Positions 33,864 through 42,909 of a stretch of DNA of 64,000 nucleotides are shown piece by piece; position 1 is the first letter of the stretch, and each line of letters begins with the position of its first letter. The DNA comes from Streptomyces violaceoruber (GTDB taxonomy: Bacteria; Actinomycetota; Actinomycetes; Streptomycetales; Streptomycetaceae), in the NCBI GenBank assembly GCA_000720805.1, contig JODI01000001.1, positions 62,001 to 126,000 of the forward strand, in the 5' to 3' direction. A program made the translations under genes and the position numbers. Under the pieces are notes generated by a model, which saw nothing but the letters and a program-made list of their open reading frames with translations, made no database searches and was not told the origin of the DNA.

Positions 33864-35108
33864 ATGGACGAGGACGAGCAGCGCGGACGCGGAGGCGGCC
33901 CGCCCCGGTGGTGGCGGAACGGGCCGCCCTGGTCGAACCGCCGGGACGCGGGGCGACGGGCCCACTGGCCCTGGCTGTCCACCGTGCTGCTCACCGTGTT
34001 CGTGCTCGGCGGCTCCAACTTCGCGGCACACGCGCAGGAGGGCCATCGCGAGCCTCTCGACACCTTCGCCCGCGTGCTCCTGGTGGCGGGGTCGGGCCTG
34101 CTGCTGTGGCGGCTGCGGTATCCGGTGGCCGTCGCGTTCGGTACGGCGGCTGCCGCCATGGTCTATCTCGGCGCCGGATACCCGTACGGACCGGTCTTCC
34201 TGACCGTCGCCCTGGCCTGCTTCAGCGCCGTCGTCGCGGGGCATCGCCGGGCCGCGTGGGCGGCGCTGGGGATGCTCTGGGCGGGGCAGGTGCTGCTGGC
34301 GCACTGGCTGTACCGGTGGCTGCCGCCGTCCGGGGACACGGCCGCCTCCTGGGGGCAGGAGCTCGTAGTCGCCACCTGGACGGTGGCGATCGTCGCGGTC
34401 TCCGAACTCGCCCGCACCCGACGGGAGCAGTGGGCCCGTGAGCGGGCCGAGCGCGCGCAGGCCGCGCGGCGGCGCGCGGACGAGGAACGGCTGCGCATCG
34501 CCCGCGAACTGCACGACGTCCTCGCCCACAGCATCTCCGTGATCAACGTGCAGGCCGGTGTCGGCCTCGCCCTCCTCGACACGGACCCCGAACAGGCGCG
34601 CACCGCGCTCACCACCATCAAGGCCGCCAGCAAGGAAGCCCTCGGCGAGGTCCGCCAGGTCCTCGACGCCCTCCGCACCCCCGGCGCGGCGCCCCGCGCT
34701 CCGGCCCCCGGCCTCGACCGGCTGCCCGAACTGGTGGAGCAGGCGGCGGGCGCGGGCCTCACCGTCGAGGTGGAAGGGGCCCCGCCCCGGCTCGCCCCCG
34801 GCACGGACCTCGCGGCCTTCCGCATCGTCCAGGAGGCCCTCACCAACGTCGTACGGCACTCCGGATCACGCAACGCGCGCGTACGGCTCGATCACGAGGC
34901 CGGCGCGCTACGGCTCCGTATCGACGACGACGGACCCGCGACCGGCGACGACGCGGGCGGCAGCGGCAACGGGCTGGCCGGAATGCGGGAGCGGGCGGCC
35001 GCGCTGGGTGGCACGATCGAGGCGGGACCGCGTGCCGACGGAGGGTTCCGGGTGCTGGCCGTGCTGCCGCTGAAGGTGAAGCCGAAGCCGAAGGAGGACG
35101 ACCGGTGA
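33864..35108 (+). CDS. Sensor histidine kinase (HisKA_3/NarL type)
   Basis: A 414-residue membrane sensor kinase. Four hydrophobic segments occupy residues about 35-155. A charged coiled linker (EQWARERAERAQAARRRADE) follows. The H-box is RIARELHDVLAHSISVINVQ, and the ATPase domain has N-box IVQEALTNVVRHSGS and G-box GNGLAGMRERAAALGG. A TAGCGT element (33851-33856) ends 7 nt before ATG 33864, so the mRNA is probably leaderless. The stop overlaps the response-regulator start (GTGA). The signal is unknown. Confidence 0.92.
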   Translation: MDEDEQRGRGGGPPRWWRNGPPWSNRRDAGRRAHWPWLSTVLLTVFVLGGSNFAAHAQEGHREPLDTFARVLLVAGSGLLLWRLRYPVAVAFGTAAAAMVYLGAGYPYGPVFLTVALACFSAVVAGHRRAAWAALGMLWAGQVLLAHWLYRWLPPSGDTAASWGQELVVATWTVAIVAVSELARTRREQWARERAERAQAARRRADEERLRIARELHDVLAHSISVINVQAGVGLALLDTDPEQARTALTTIKAASKEALGEVRQVLDALRTPGAAPRAPAPGLDRLPELVEQAAGAGLTVEVEGAPPRLAPGTDLAAFRIVQEALTNVVRHSGSRNARVRLDHEAGALRLRIDDDGPATGDDAGGSGNGLAGMRERAAALGGTIEAGPRADGGFRVLAVLPLKVKPKPKEDDR

Positions 35109-35770
35109 TCCGGGTACTGCTCGCCGACGATCAGTCACTGGTACGGGCCGGCTTCCGGGCGCTGCTCGACGCCCAGCCGGACATCGAGGTGGCCGGGGAG
35201 GCCTCCGACGGCGAGGAGGCGCTGCGCGCGGCGCGCGAACTGCGCCCCGACGTCGTCCTGATGGACATCCGGATGCCACTGCTCGACGGCCTCGCCGCGA
35301 CCCGGCGGATCACGGACGACCCCGCCCTGACCGAGGTCAAGGTGGTCATGCTCACCACCTTCGAACTCGACGAGTACGTCTTCGAAGCGATCCGTTCGGG
35401 CGCCTCCGGCTTCCTCGTCAAGGACACCGAGCCCGAGGAACTCCTGCGCGCCGTACGCGCGGTGGTCGGCGGCGACGCGCTGCTCTCGCCGGGTGTGACC
35501 CGACGCCTGATCGCCGAGTTCGCCGCCCGCTCCAAGGAACCGGCCGCCGCCGGCACCCTCGCCGAACTCACCGAACGGGAACGGGAGGTGATGGCCCTGG
35601 TCGGCATCGGCCTGTCGAACGACGAGATCGCCCGCCGCCTGGTCGTCAGCCCGCTCACCGCGAAAACCCACGTCAGCCGTACCATGGTCAAACTGGGCGT
35701 GCGGGACCGGGCCCAACTCGTGGTGCTGGCCTACGAGTCGGGGCTGGTGCGGCCCGGCTGGCTGGGCTGA
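35105..35770 (+). CDS. Two-component response regulator, LuxR/NarL family
   Basis: A 221-residue response regulator. The REC domain has the phospho-acceptor Asp in VVLMDIRMPLLDGL, the acidic pocket LLADDQSLV and the Lys in GFLVKDTEPEELLR. The C-terminal HTH is LTEREREVMALVGIGLSNDE followed by IARRLVVSPLTAKTHVS. It is translationally coupled to the sensor kinase through the GTGA overlap. Its 3' end overlaps the convergent small membrane gene by 40 bp. Targets are unknown. Confidence 0.93.
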   Translation: MIRVLLADDQSLVRAGFRALLDAQPDIEVAGEASDGEEALRAARELRPDVVLMDIRMPLLDGLAATRRITDDPALTEVKVVMLTTFELDEYVFEAIRSGASGFLVKDTEPEELLRAVRAVVGGDALLSPGVTRRLIAEFAARSKEPAAAGTLAELTEREREVMALVGIGLSNDEIARRLVVSPLTAKTHVSRTMVKLGVRDRAQLVVLAYESGLVRPGWLG

Positions 35771-36012
35771 GGTCGCCGGAAGCGGACCAGGACGCTCACG
35801 ACACGGGCGAGGAAGATGACCGGTGCGAGGACCAGCCCGGTGAGCCGCAGCAACCACTCGGCGACGTCCGGAAGTTCGAACAGCAGGGCCGGGCCGGCGA
35901 CGGCCCCGAGGACCACCGCCGCCGCGAACACCGCACTGCACAGCGCGTACCCGATCTCCACGGTCATCGCGTCCCGCTCCGCCTGGCCGCGCCGTCCCCC
36001 GTACGTCTCCAT
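35731..36012 (-). CDS. Small membrane protein (DUF6332-like)
   Basis: A 93-residue protein with an N-terminal charged stretch (GGRRGQAERDAMTVEIGYAL), then two membrane helices (CSAVFAAAVVLGAVAGPALL and LTGLVLAPVIFLARVV), and a short basic tail. This layout fits the DUF6332 family of Streptomyces, a guess from memory of the family. The start is taken as ATG 36012; the open frame continues to 36105 without a better site. It converges with the response regulator and overlaps its end. Confidence 0.6.
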   Translation of the reverse strand: METYGGRRGQAERDAMTVEIGYALCSAVFAAAVVLGAVAGPALLFELPDVAEWLLRLTGLVLAPVIFLARVVSVLVRFRRPQPSQPGRTSPDS

Positions 36013-36067
36013 CCCGGAAGTCTCACAGCCGGGTACCCCGCGGGACAAGCCCGGACGCTTCACAGCC

Positions 36068-36105
36068 GTGCGCCCGGCGGGGCAAGCGGGCCCCGCCGGG
36101 CGCAC
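36068..36105. terminator. Strong hairpin terminator of the MFS gene
   Basis: A 16-bp perfect stem begins GTGCGCCCGGCGGGGC and closes GCCCCGCCGGGCGCAC around a 6-nt loop. It lies just after the stop of the minus-strand MFS gene (36134), which it should terminate, and separates it from the small membrane gene. Confidence 0.8.
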
Positions 36106-36133
36106 GATGTCGGAGGCGTCCCCCTGAGTCGCG

Positions 36134-37621
36134 CTAGTCGCGTACGGACACGCGCTCCGCCTCCTGGGCGGTGGACTTGGCGACCACGACGGACGACTGC
36201 GCGCGACGCGTCGGCCGCAGACCGGTGAGCGTGATCAGGAGACCGGCAGCGGCGACCACGGTCACCACGACCAGCCCGGGCCGGTAGCTGTCGAGGACGG
36301 CCTGCGGGGTGGCGTTCTCGGGGGCGCCCGCGGTCACCACCGCCGTCACGACGGCCAGGAAGATCGCGCCGCCGACCTGGACCGAGGTGTTCAGCAGCCC
36401 CGACACCATGCCCTGCTCGTGGTCCTCGACGCCGTTGGTGGCCTGGATGTTGAGCGACGGGAAGACCAGGGCGCAGGCGGCGCCGATGAGCAGCATCGAC
36501 GGCAGGATGACGGCCGCGTAGACCGGGTCGAGGTCGACCCGGAGGAACAGCGCGTACCCGACGACCATCAGCGCGAAGCCGGTCGCGATCAGGCGCTGGG
36601 TGCCGTACCGGTCGACGATCGAGCCGACCTTCGTCGAGGACAGCGCCACCAGCGCGCCCGCGGGCAGGAAGGCGAGGGCCGTGTGCAGCGCCGACCAGCC
36701 GAGCAGGGACTGCATGTAGAGGGTGACCAGGAACTGGAAGCCGACGTACGACCCGAAGAAGGCCATCGCGCCGAGCTGGGCGCGGATCTGTGTGCCGGAC
36801 CGCAGGACGCCGAGCCGGATCAGCGGGCCGGGAGAACGCCGTTCGACCAGCACGAACACCGTGAGCATCACGGCGACGGCGAGGAAGGACAGCAGAGTGC
36901 GCGCCGAGGCCCAGCCGACCTCAGGGGCCTGTACGACGGTGAAGACCAGCAGCAGCATCGAGGCGGTGCCGAGAACGGCGCCGGGGATGTCGTAGCCGTT
37001 GTGGTCCTTCTCGCGGGCGCTGCGCGGCAGCAGCTTGAGTCCGGCGACGAGCGCGAGCAGGGCGATGGGCGCGGGCAGCAGCATGGTCAGCCGCCAACTG
37101 GCCTCGGTGAGCAGGCCGGACAGCACCAGGCCCATGGAGAAGCCGGTGGCGGCGCAGGTGGTGTAGATGGACAGGGCGCGGTTGCGCAGCGGGCCCTGAG
37201 GGAAGGTCGTGGTGATGATCGACAGGCCGGCGGGGGCGGTGAAGGCCGCGCTCAGGCCCTTGATGAAGCGGCTGGCGATCAGCAGCGGGCCCGAGTCGAC
37301 GAGCCCGCCGAGCAGTGAGGCGACCGCGAAGACTCCCAGGGCGATCAGGAAGACCTGACGGCGGCCCAGCAGGTCGGCGGCCCGGCCCCCGAGCAGCAAC
37401 AGGCCGCCGTAGCCGAGGATGTAGCCGCTGACGATCCATTGCAGGCTCGAGGTCGACAGGCCGAGGTCGGCGCCGATGGACGGCAGGGCGACGCCGACCA
37501 TCGACACGTCCAGCGCGTCCAGGAACATGGCGGCGCACAGCACCAGCAGGGTGCCCCACAGGCGGGGCGTCCAGCGAACCGCTGGGGACGGGGCCGCGGA
37601 GACGGTGAGCGGAGAGGTCAT
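36134..37621 (-). CDS. MFS transporter of the DHA2 (14-helix, EmrB/QacA) type
   Basis: A 495-residue drug/H+ antiporter. It has the motif LDALDVSMVGVALPSIGADL of DHA2 proteins, the loop motif GGRAADLLGRRQVF and fourteen hydrophobic segments. It is divergent from a MarR regulator. A -10 element TAGTGT ends 7 nt before ATG 37621, so the mRNA is leaderless. Repeats in the promoter should let the MarR protein repress it and release it on drug binding, the usual arrangement for such pumps. Confidence 0.92.
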   Translation of the reverse strand: MTSPLTVSAAPSPAVRWTPRLWGTLLVLCAAMFLDALDVSMVGVALPSIGADLGLSTSSLQWIVSGYILGYGGLLLLGGRAADLLGRRQVFLIALGVFAVASLLGGLVDSGPLLIASRFIKGLSAAFTAPAGLSIITTTFPQGPLRNRALSIYTTCAATGFSMGLVLSGLLTEASWRLTMLLPAPIALLALVAGLKLLPRSAREKDHNGYDIPGAVLGTASMLLLVFTVVQAPEVGWASARTLLSFLAVAVMLTVFVLVERRSPGPLIRLGVLRSGTQIRAQLGAMAFFGSYVGFQFLVTLYMQSLLGWSALHTALAFLPAGALVALSSTKVGSIVDRYGTQRLIATGFALMVVGYALFLRVDLDPVYAAVILPSMLLIGAACALVFPSLNIQATNGVEDHEQGMVSGLLNTSVQVGGAIFLAVVTAVVTAGAPENATPQAVLDSYRPGLVVVTVVAAAGLLITLTGLRPTRRAQSSVVVAKSTAQEAERVSVRD

Positions 37622-37628
37622 GGCGAGG

Positions 37629-37663
37629 ACACTACATGCGTATGCATCGAATGCAAGCGCATT
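37629..37663 (-). promoter_or_regulatory. MFS promoter with MarR-type inverted repeats
   Basis: Read on the minus strand, TTGCAT (37651-37656) and TAGTGT (37629-37634) are spaced 16 bp apart. Two overlapping inverted repeats cover them: TGCAT-CGA-ATGCA (37643-37655) and AATGC-AAGC-GCATT (37650-37663). Another CGATGCA half-site lies at 37670-37676 toward the marR gene. Confidence 0.7.
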
Positions 37664-37706
37664 TAATTCCGATGCAACAAATCTTCGTCTCTGTTACGGT
37701 GCGCTC

Positions 37707-38102
37707 ATGGCGGCGAAGAAGGCCGAGCAGGCGCTCGCGGAACGGTGGCGGGAGATCCTCGCGCTCCATGCGCGCACCCAGTGCGAACTCGATCGCGCAC
37801 TGCACCGACACGGCCTGTGCGCCAGTGACTTCGAGGTGCTGGACGTCCTGTCGGAGGGACGCTCCGCGGACGGCACCTGCTCGTACCGCGTCCAGGAGAT
37901 CTCCGAACGGGTCCACCTCAGCCAGAGCGCGCTGTCGCGGCTGATCGCCCGGTTGGAGAAGGACGGACTCCTCGAGCGCGGCATGTGTGCCGAGGACCGG
38001 CGGGGCGTCCGGGTGGCGCTCACGGAGAAGGGGCGCACGCTGCACGGCGACGTACTGCCGGTGCAGCGCGCGGTCCTGACGAGAACGCTGACCTCGGACT
38101 GA
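37707..38102 (+). CDS. MarR family transcriptional regulator
   Basis: A 131-residue winged-helix regulator. The recognition region is VQEISERVHLSQSALSRLIA, the wing is RLEKDGLLERGMCAEDRRGV, and the N-terminal helix is ERWREILALHARTQ. Two Cys residues (RTQCELD and GMCAED) could allow redox or thiol sensing. The start is ATG 37707, six nt after TACGGT (37695-37700), again suggesting a leaderless mRNA. It is divergent from, and the likely repressor of, the DHA2 pump. Confidence 0.9.
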   Translation: MAAKKAEQALAERWREILALHARTQCELDRALHRHGLCASDFEVLDVLSEGRSADGTCSYRVQEISERVHLSQSALSRLIARLEKDGLLERGMCAEDRRGVRVALTEKGRTLHGDVLPVQRAVLTRTLTSD

Positions 38103-38115
38103 GCCGGACCCGGTC

Positions 38116-38850
38116 TCAGATCACGGCGGACTTCTCCCGCCACAGTTCGGCGACCGAGGCGTCCCCCGTCACCGCCGGGAACGGCAGCCGGTTCCACAGC
38201 GACAGATACAACTGCGCGGCGGACCCGGCCACTTCGCAGTCGGCGTCCCCCGTATCGCCCCGCTCGGCCGCCGGCGACTCCTCGGACAGTCGTACGGTCC
38301 ACACCGCGCCGTCCGTGTCCGTCGCCCGCACCCGCAGTACCAGGGGCTTGTCCGTGCGCACCCGGCTCTTCTCGCGGGCGTGGAAGCCGAGCAGCAACTC
38401 GTCGATGCCGTCCACCGCGAAGGCGCCGGCGATCCCGCTCGGGGCGCCGCTCCAGGCCGACTCCGCGTCGAACCGGTGCACCGTCGTCTCGTGCGCCTGA
38501 CGCCGGGCCCAGAACGCGAGCGGAGAGGGCGCGGGCAGGAAGTGCCAGCACTGGACGTCGGACGGGGCGGAACGCAGGGTCTCGACCAATTGCCGATGTC
38601 CTTCCCGGAACCAGGCCAGCAGTTCGGCGCCGTCGAGGTCGGGCAGCCCCGCGTCCGGGTGGTAGGAGGTGTGCCCCTCGGCGACGAACGCCGCCGCCCA
38701 GCGATGCACCATCCCCGTGTGCCGCACCAGGTCCGCGACCTGCCACTCCGGGCAGGTCGGCACCTTGGCGCCGGTGCCCGCCTCCTCGGCGGCCGCGGCC
38801 AGCAGCCGGCCCTCCTGGTCGAGAATCGCTACGAACTCGGCAGTCTCCAT
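38116..38850 (-). CDS. Maleylpyruvate isomerase family mycothiol-dependent enzyme
   Basis: A 244-residue protein of the actinobacterial MDMPI group, with an N-terminal DinB-like metal-binding helical bundle and a C-terminal domain. The metal ligands can be placed in VPTCPEWQVADLVRHTGMVH, then AFWARRQAHETTVHRFDAE (His, Glu, His). It probably uses mycothiol in an isomerisation or S-transfer reaction. It starts at ATG 38850 and converges with the MarR gene (13 bp between stops). Confidence 0.88.
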   Translation of the reverse strand: METAEFVAILDQEGRLLAAAAEEAGTGAKVPTCPEWQVADLVRHTGMVHRWAAAFVAEGHTSYHPDAGLPDLDGAELLAWFREGHRQLVETLRSAPSDVQCWHFLPAPSPLAFWARRQAHETTVHRFDAESAWSGAPSGIAGAFAVDGIDELLLGFHAREKSRVRTDKPLVLRVRATDTDGAVWTVRLSEESPAAERGDTGDADCEVAGSAAQLYLSLWNRLPFPAVTGDASVAELWREKSAVI

Positions 38851-39066
38851 GGGGATGAGTGTGCCGGACGGAGTGCGTTGCGAGGGGATGCATTTCGGTG
38901 CGGCGTCCGCACCACCGCGGCTGCTCTCAGCTCAGGGAACGGTAGAAGGCCAGATGGCGTCGGGCCGGGGTGTGATCGCGTACGCGAAGCCGCCTCTGAG
39001 GCAAATCGGGGCTCGAAGGCCGGGTTGGGCTCTGAGGTTCCTCAAGTCGCTTGGCACGCACGGCAC

Positions 39067-39423
39067 ATGACCGTCACGGTGATCCACATGACAGGAATCG
39101 CGGGACTGAACAGAAAACACGACGCCGTTCTGGTCATCCGGGACGCCGACCTCGTCGCGGCCGCGCTGCGTCACGCGCTGGCCGAGGCGTCGCCCGAGGA
39201 GCGGCCGGGACTGGAGCGCGCCGCCGCACTCGTCGAGTCCACCGCCGCCGCCACCGAGACCCAGCTGCGCGCCCGCTGGGTCCGGTCCCGGCTGGCCGCC
39301 GTCGGCTTCACGGGGGACATCGCCTCGGTCGCGGCGGTGAGGGCGCTGCGCCGGGCGGAGCCGAAGCTGAGCCTGCTGGCGGCGGTGCAACTGCAGAAGG
39401 ACGCGGTGGCTCATCGGGAGTGA
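39067..39423 (+). CDS. Small conserved helical protein of unknown function
   Basis: A 118-residue soluble protein, alanine- and leucine-rich and predicted to be mostly helical (VAAALRHALAEASPEE, ERAAALVESTAAATETQL, SVAAVRALRRAEPKLSLL). I do not recognise a named family. The start is ATG 39067 with no clear ribosome binding site; a later ATG at 39088 is possible. The 216-bp gap upstream holds no other gene. The following DNA is a decayed zone. Confidence 0.5.
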   Translation: MTVTVIHMTGIAGLNRKHDAVLVIRDADLVAAALRHALAEASPEERPGLERAAALVESTAAATETQLRARWVRSRLAAVGFTGDIASVAAVRALRRAEPKLSLLAAVQLQKDAVAHRE

Positions 39424-39476
39424 TGAGGTGGCCCACCCGGAGGAACCGGAGACTGTCGCAGCGACACCCCTCACGG

Positions 39477-39836
39477 CTACCGAGCCCCGTCGGTCGCTCC
39501 CCGCGCGGTTGTCACAGCCGATTCGGGCTCGTCCGGCGCGGGCCGGGCCACCGCCGGAGTCCGAGCGGACGCGGGCCCGGAAGGCTCGCTTCCCCTCGCG
39601 TCCGGATGCGCCGCGGCTCCCTGTCCCCGCTCGATCATGTCCAGCGCCGCCCCGACGATGATGATCAAGCCGCCCGTCACCTGGACGAGCGTGATCGACT
39701 CCCCGTCGATCACGCCGGCGCCCAGGACGCCGAAGACCGGGACCAGATCGAGGATGTTGACCGCGACGCTCGACGCCATCCCGCGCGGGCCGTGGTGGGA
39801 GAGCAGGAAGCCGCCGACCTGACACGCCCCCGGCCA
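39477..39836 (-). pseudogene. EamA/DMT transporter remnant
   Basis: The minus strand encodes only the last two helices of an EamA-type permease: FLLSHHGPRGMASSVAVNIL, then DLVPVFGVLGAGVIDGESIT and LVQVTGGLIIIVGAALDMIE. The N-terminal eight helices are missing, and upstream of 39836 the reading frame no longer matches the family. A disordered Pro/Ala-rich tail follows. I call it a truncated and decayed gene; no transposase lies beside it. Confidence 0.65.
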
Positions 39837-39919
39837 GCCGCACGGTCGGCGTCGCCCAGGCCCCGTCCGAGACGGTCAGGAACCGGGCGATCGGACCTGT
39901 CGGCGGAGGCTGCTCCGGA

Positions 39920-41119
39920 TCAGGATGCCGGCCGTGTACGCGTGACGCATCCGATGACGGCTGCCGTGGCGGCCAGTGCCGCGACACTGGTCAGGGCGAC
40001 CGGAAGGGAGAACCAGTCCGCCATGAACCCGATGGCGGGCGGTCCCAGGAGCATGCCGCCGTAGCCGAGGGTGGAAGCGATGGCGACTCCGTCGGGGCCG
40101 GCCAGCGCGCCGGCGCGCTCCACGGCGACGGGGAAGAGGTTGGCGAGCCCGAGCCCGGTGATCACGAATCCGAGGAACGCTGCCCACAGTGAGGGGGCGA
40201 GGGCGCCGAGGAGCATGCCGAGCGCGGCGATCGTGCCGCCGGACACCAAGGTGCGGGTCTGACCCAGGCGTTCGAGCAGCCTCGTGCCCGTGAGCCGGCC
40301 GATGGTCATGGCGAGCGCGAAGCAGGAGTAGCCGACTGCCGCGGCGCCCGCTGAGGCGTCCAGGTCCTGCTCGATGTGCAGGGCGCTCCAGTCGGCCAGG
40401 GCTCCCTCGCCGTAGGCCGTGCACAGGGCGATCAGTCCGAAGGTGATGACGAGCCCGCGCGTGCGGGTGTCCAGGCGGCGGGGTGCGGCGTCCTCCCGCG
40501 GTGTGCTCTCCGGTGGCGCCGGGGGCGGGATGCGCAGCAGGGGACGGCCTGCCAGCGCGGTGACGAGCAGCCCGATGAGAGTGAGGCCGAGCAGATGGCG
40601 GGCCGGAGACAGCTGACCGGCGACCAGCCCGCCGAGCCCGGCGCCGATCATGCCGCCCAGGCTGAACGCGGCGTGGAAGCTCGGCATGATGGGCCGTTGC
40701 AGCGCCCTCACCAGGTCGACGGCCGCGCTGTTGAACGCCACGTTCAGTCCGCCGTACGCGCTGCCGAAGACCAGGAGCACGGCCCCCAGCGCGAGCGGCG
40801 AGTGGGTCAGAGGTGGCAGGGCCACGCTGAGGGAGAGGAGAGCGGCGCAGACGACGGTGACACGGTGGTTGCCGTAGCGGCGGCAGAGCCGACCGGTGAG
40901 GATCATCGTCACGACCGCGCCGGCGGAGACGCCGAGGAGGGCGAGGCCGAGGGTGCCGGCGGAGGCGCCGGTCTGCTGCTTGATGGCGGGGATGCGGACG
41001 ACCCAGCCGGCGAAGACGAAGCCGTCGAGGGCGAAGAAGACGGTGAGGACGACGCGGAGCCGGGGGAGGGTGCTGCCCGGCACGACGTTGTGCGTTCGGG
41101 CTTTGTTTATTGGCGGCAC
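39920..41119 (-). CDS. MFS transporter (YbjJ/fucose-permease-like)
   Basis: A 399-residue, 12-helix MFS protein. The N-terminal half has FFALDGFVFAGWVVRIPAIK and the loop motif GRLCRRYGNHRVTV; the central loop is charged (PREDAAPRRLDTRTR). The layout resembles the YbjJ-like subgroup, whose substrate is unknown. It starts at ATG 41119 and seems intact between two decayed stretches. Confidence 0.85.
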   Translation of the reverse strand: MPPINKARTHNVVPGSTLPRLRVVLTVFFALDGFVFAGWVVRIPAIKQQTGASAGTLGLALLGVSAGAVVTMILTGRLCRRYGNHRVTVVCAALLSLSVALPPLTHSPLALGAVLLVFGSAYGGLNVAFNSAAVDLVRALQRPIMPSFHAAFSLGGMIGAGLGGLVAGQLSPARHLLGLTLIGLLVTALAGRPLLRIPPPAPPESTPREDAAPRRLDTRTRGLVITFGLIALCTAYGEGALADWSALHIEQDLDASAGAAAVGYSCFALAMTIGRLTGTRLLERLGQTRTLVSGGTIAALGMLLGALAPSLWAAFLGFVITGLGLANLFPVAVERAGALAGPDGVAIASTLGYGGMLLGPPAIGFMADWFSLPVALTSVAALAATAAVIGCVTRTRPAS

Positions 41120-41314
41120 AAACTCAGGCTAGGTGGGGTGAGTGGTGGGGGCAAGGGCGTGGGTGTGTGGGGCGGGGGCTCCGAGTGGAGCGGCGGGACC
41201 CGTTCTCGCGCCGTCGACGGCAGGCCGTCTTGAGCCGCCAGGGTGGACGTGATGCCGGTCCGGCTGCGTGACGCCCCCTTGCTGATGGCCGCCGGATCCC
41301 GGCAGCCTGACCCG

Positions 41315-41850
41315 TCACGGCCCAACCGGTCGCCACTGCCCTGTGCCGGCTCGGATCCGCCGGGTCTGTTTGGCGGACGCGCTGCCGACCAGTGCTGAGG
41401 CGGGCGACTTGGCCGCCGTGACCGCGCAGCGGCGGCCGAGGTCGGGCAGGACGGCCGGCGGGCCCCTCAGGGTCATGACGGTGCCGAGCCGCAGCGGAGC
41501 GCGCAGGCCCCAGGGCCGATCTTGACAGCGCCGAGCCAGGAGCCCGGAGATGACGCCGAGGGAGCAGAACGAGGAGTGGACGGTGTTCGCCGGCGGGCCG
41601 GCGTTGTCGGTGCCCTGGACGCGGGTCGCCGTGGCCGGGTAGATGGTGAGGTCGAGGAGGCCGATGCCCAGCACGCGGATGACGGCGGGGATTCAGGAAG
41701 GTCGGTGAAGGGCGCGAAGCCGCTGCGGAACAGCAGGTCGAGCACAAAGGTGACTACGAGCACGGGAACGGTATTCGGGTCGGCGAAGCCGCCGACGAGG
41801 GTGGTGACACCGATAAGGGTCGGACCACTGGACTGCTGCGGGGAGCCGGA
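41315..41850 (-). pseudogene. Broken membrane-protein gene
   Basis: The minus strand shows two hydrophobic fragments in different frames: TLIGVTTLVGGFADPNTVPV plus LVVTFVLDLLFRSGFAPFTD (about 41850-41700), then, after a shift near 41690, VIRVLGIGLLDLTIYPATAT and HSSFCSLGVISGLLA (about 41690-41540). Together they look like one transporter-type protein broken by at least one frameshift. No family was recognised. The whole 41120-41967 gap contains no other convincing gene. Confidence 0.45.
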
Positions 41851-41967
41851 ACCGGCACCGGCACCTGCCGTCGCCTAAGCTCGGGCTTGTCGTCGTCCCC
41901 CGGAGTCTGGCACGATCGCTGCTTCCTGTGGCTCACGGCAACGGGTGGTGGTCGTCGAGGAGGTCCG

Positions 41968-42900
41968 GTGCACAGACGGTGGCTGTTCCTGGCGGCGGCC
42001 GCGGTGCTTGTCGTCGTCTCCCTGACCCTGGTGCTCCTACCCGATCACAAGGGCGACGGCGGACACGCCGAGGCGACTCCGGTCGTCGGTACCCCGGCGA
42101 AGTCCCCCTCCGCCACGGGATCCACCGGAGCCACCCGATCGCCGTCCCCGTCCCCGCGCCCGACCCGCGCCTCGGTGAAGCCGTCGGCCACACGCACCTC
42201 GCCGAAGGCGTCCCCCAGCGCGGCGGCCTCGTCCAAGAAGCCCTCGGCCCCGGCCACATCGCAAAAGGTGTCCGGCGCCGCTCCGTTGGCGGGACGCATT
42301 CGGCCCGGAGTCACCTATCGGGGGACCGCCACCTTCTACGACGCGGACGGCGGCGGTGCCTGCCTGTACGACCCGAGCGGCGACGTCATGACGGGGGCGA
42401 TGAACAGCACCGACTACGAGTCGTCCAAGGCGTGCGGCGCGTATGTGCTCGTCCGCGGGGCCGACGGGGCCTCCGTCACGGTCCGCATCACCAACGAATG
42501 CCCGGGGGAGTGCGCACCCGGACAGATCGACCTCAGCGCGGAGGCCTTCGCCAAGCTGGCCGCCCCCTCCCGCGGGCAGATCCCGATCACCTGGGAACTG
42601 GCGAGCCCCAGTTCCGTCGGCACGCTCTCGATCCGCTACAAGACCGGGTCCAGCCGGTACTGGTGCGGCATCCAGGTCATAGGTCACCGCAACCCGGTGG
42701 CCCGGCTCGAGGTCCGTGCCGGCGGCGGCTGGCGTCAGCTGGCGCGTACCGACTACAACTACTTCATCTCCGAGGACGGCAGCGGCTGCGGCGGCGCGAT
42801 CAGGGTCACCGACATTTTCGGAGAACGTCTCACGGTCGACGGGATCGCCGTACGGCCGAACGTCGTGCAGTCGACCCAGGTCCAGTTCGCACAGCGCTGA
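41968..42900 (+). CDS. Expansin-like protein (EXLX1 family), membrane-anchored or secreted
   Basis: A 310-residue protein with an N-terminal hydrophobic signal/anchor (RRWLFLAAAAVLVVVSLTLV), a Ser/Pro/Lys-rich linker to about residue 110, and then the two-domain expansin unit. The first, a double-psi barrel, has GTATFYDADGGGACLYDPSG and QIDLSAEAFAKLA; the second, CBM63-like, has SSRYWCGIQVIGHRNPVARL and RTDYNYFISEDGSG. Expansins loosen cellulose or wall polymers without hydrolysis. The position of the usual Asp in the barrel reads ITNECP (Asn). The start is GTG 41968 behind AGGAGG (41958-41963). Confidence 0.88.
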   Translation: MHRRWLFLAAAAVLVVVSLTLVLLPDHKGDGGHAEATPVVGTPAKSPSATGSTGATRSPSPSPRPTRASVKPSATRTSPKASPSAAASSKKPSAPATSQKVSGAAPLAGRIRPGVTYRGTATFYDADGGGACLYDPSGDVMTGAMNSTDYESSKACGAYVLVRGADGASVTVRITNECPGECAPGQIDLSAEAFAKLAAPSRGQIPITWELASPSSVGTLSIRYKTGSSRYWCGIQVIGHRNPVARLEVRAGGGWRQLARTDYNYFISEDGSGCGGAIRVTDIFGERLTVDGIAVRPNVVQSTQVQFAQR

Positions 42901-42909
42901 CCGAGCCGG

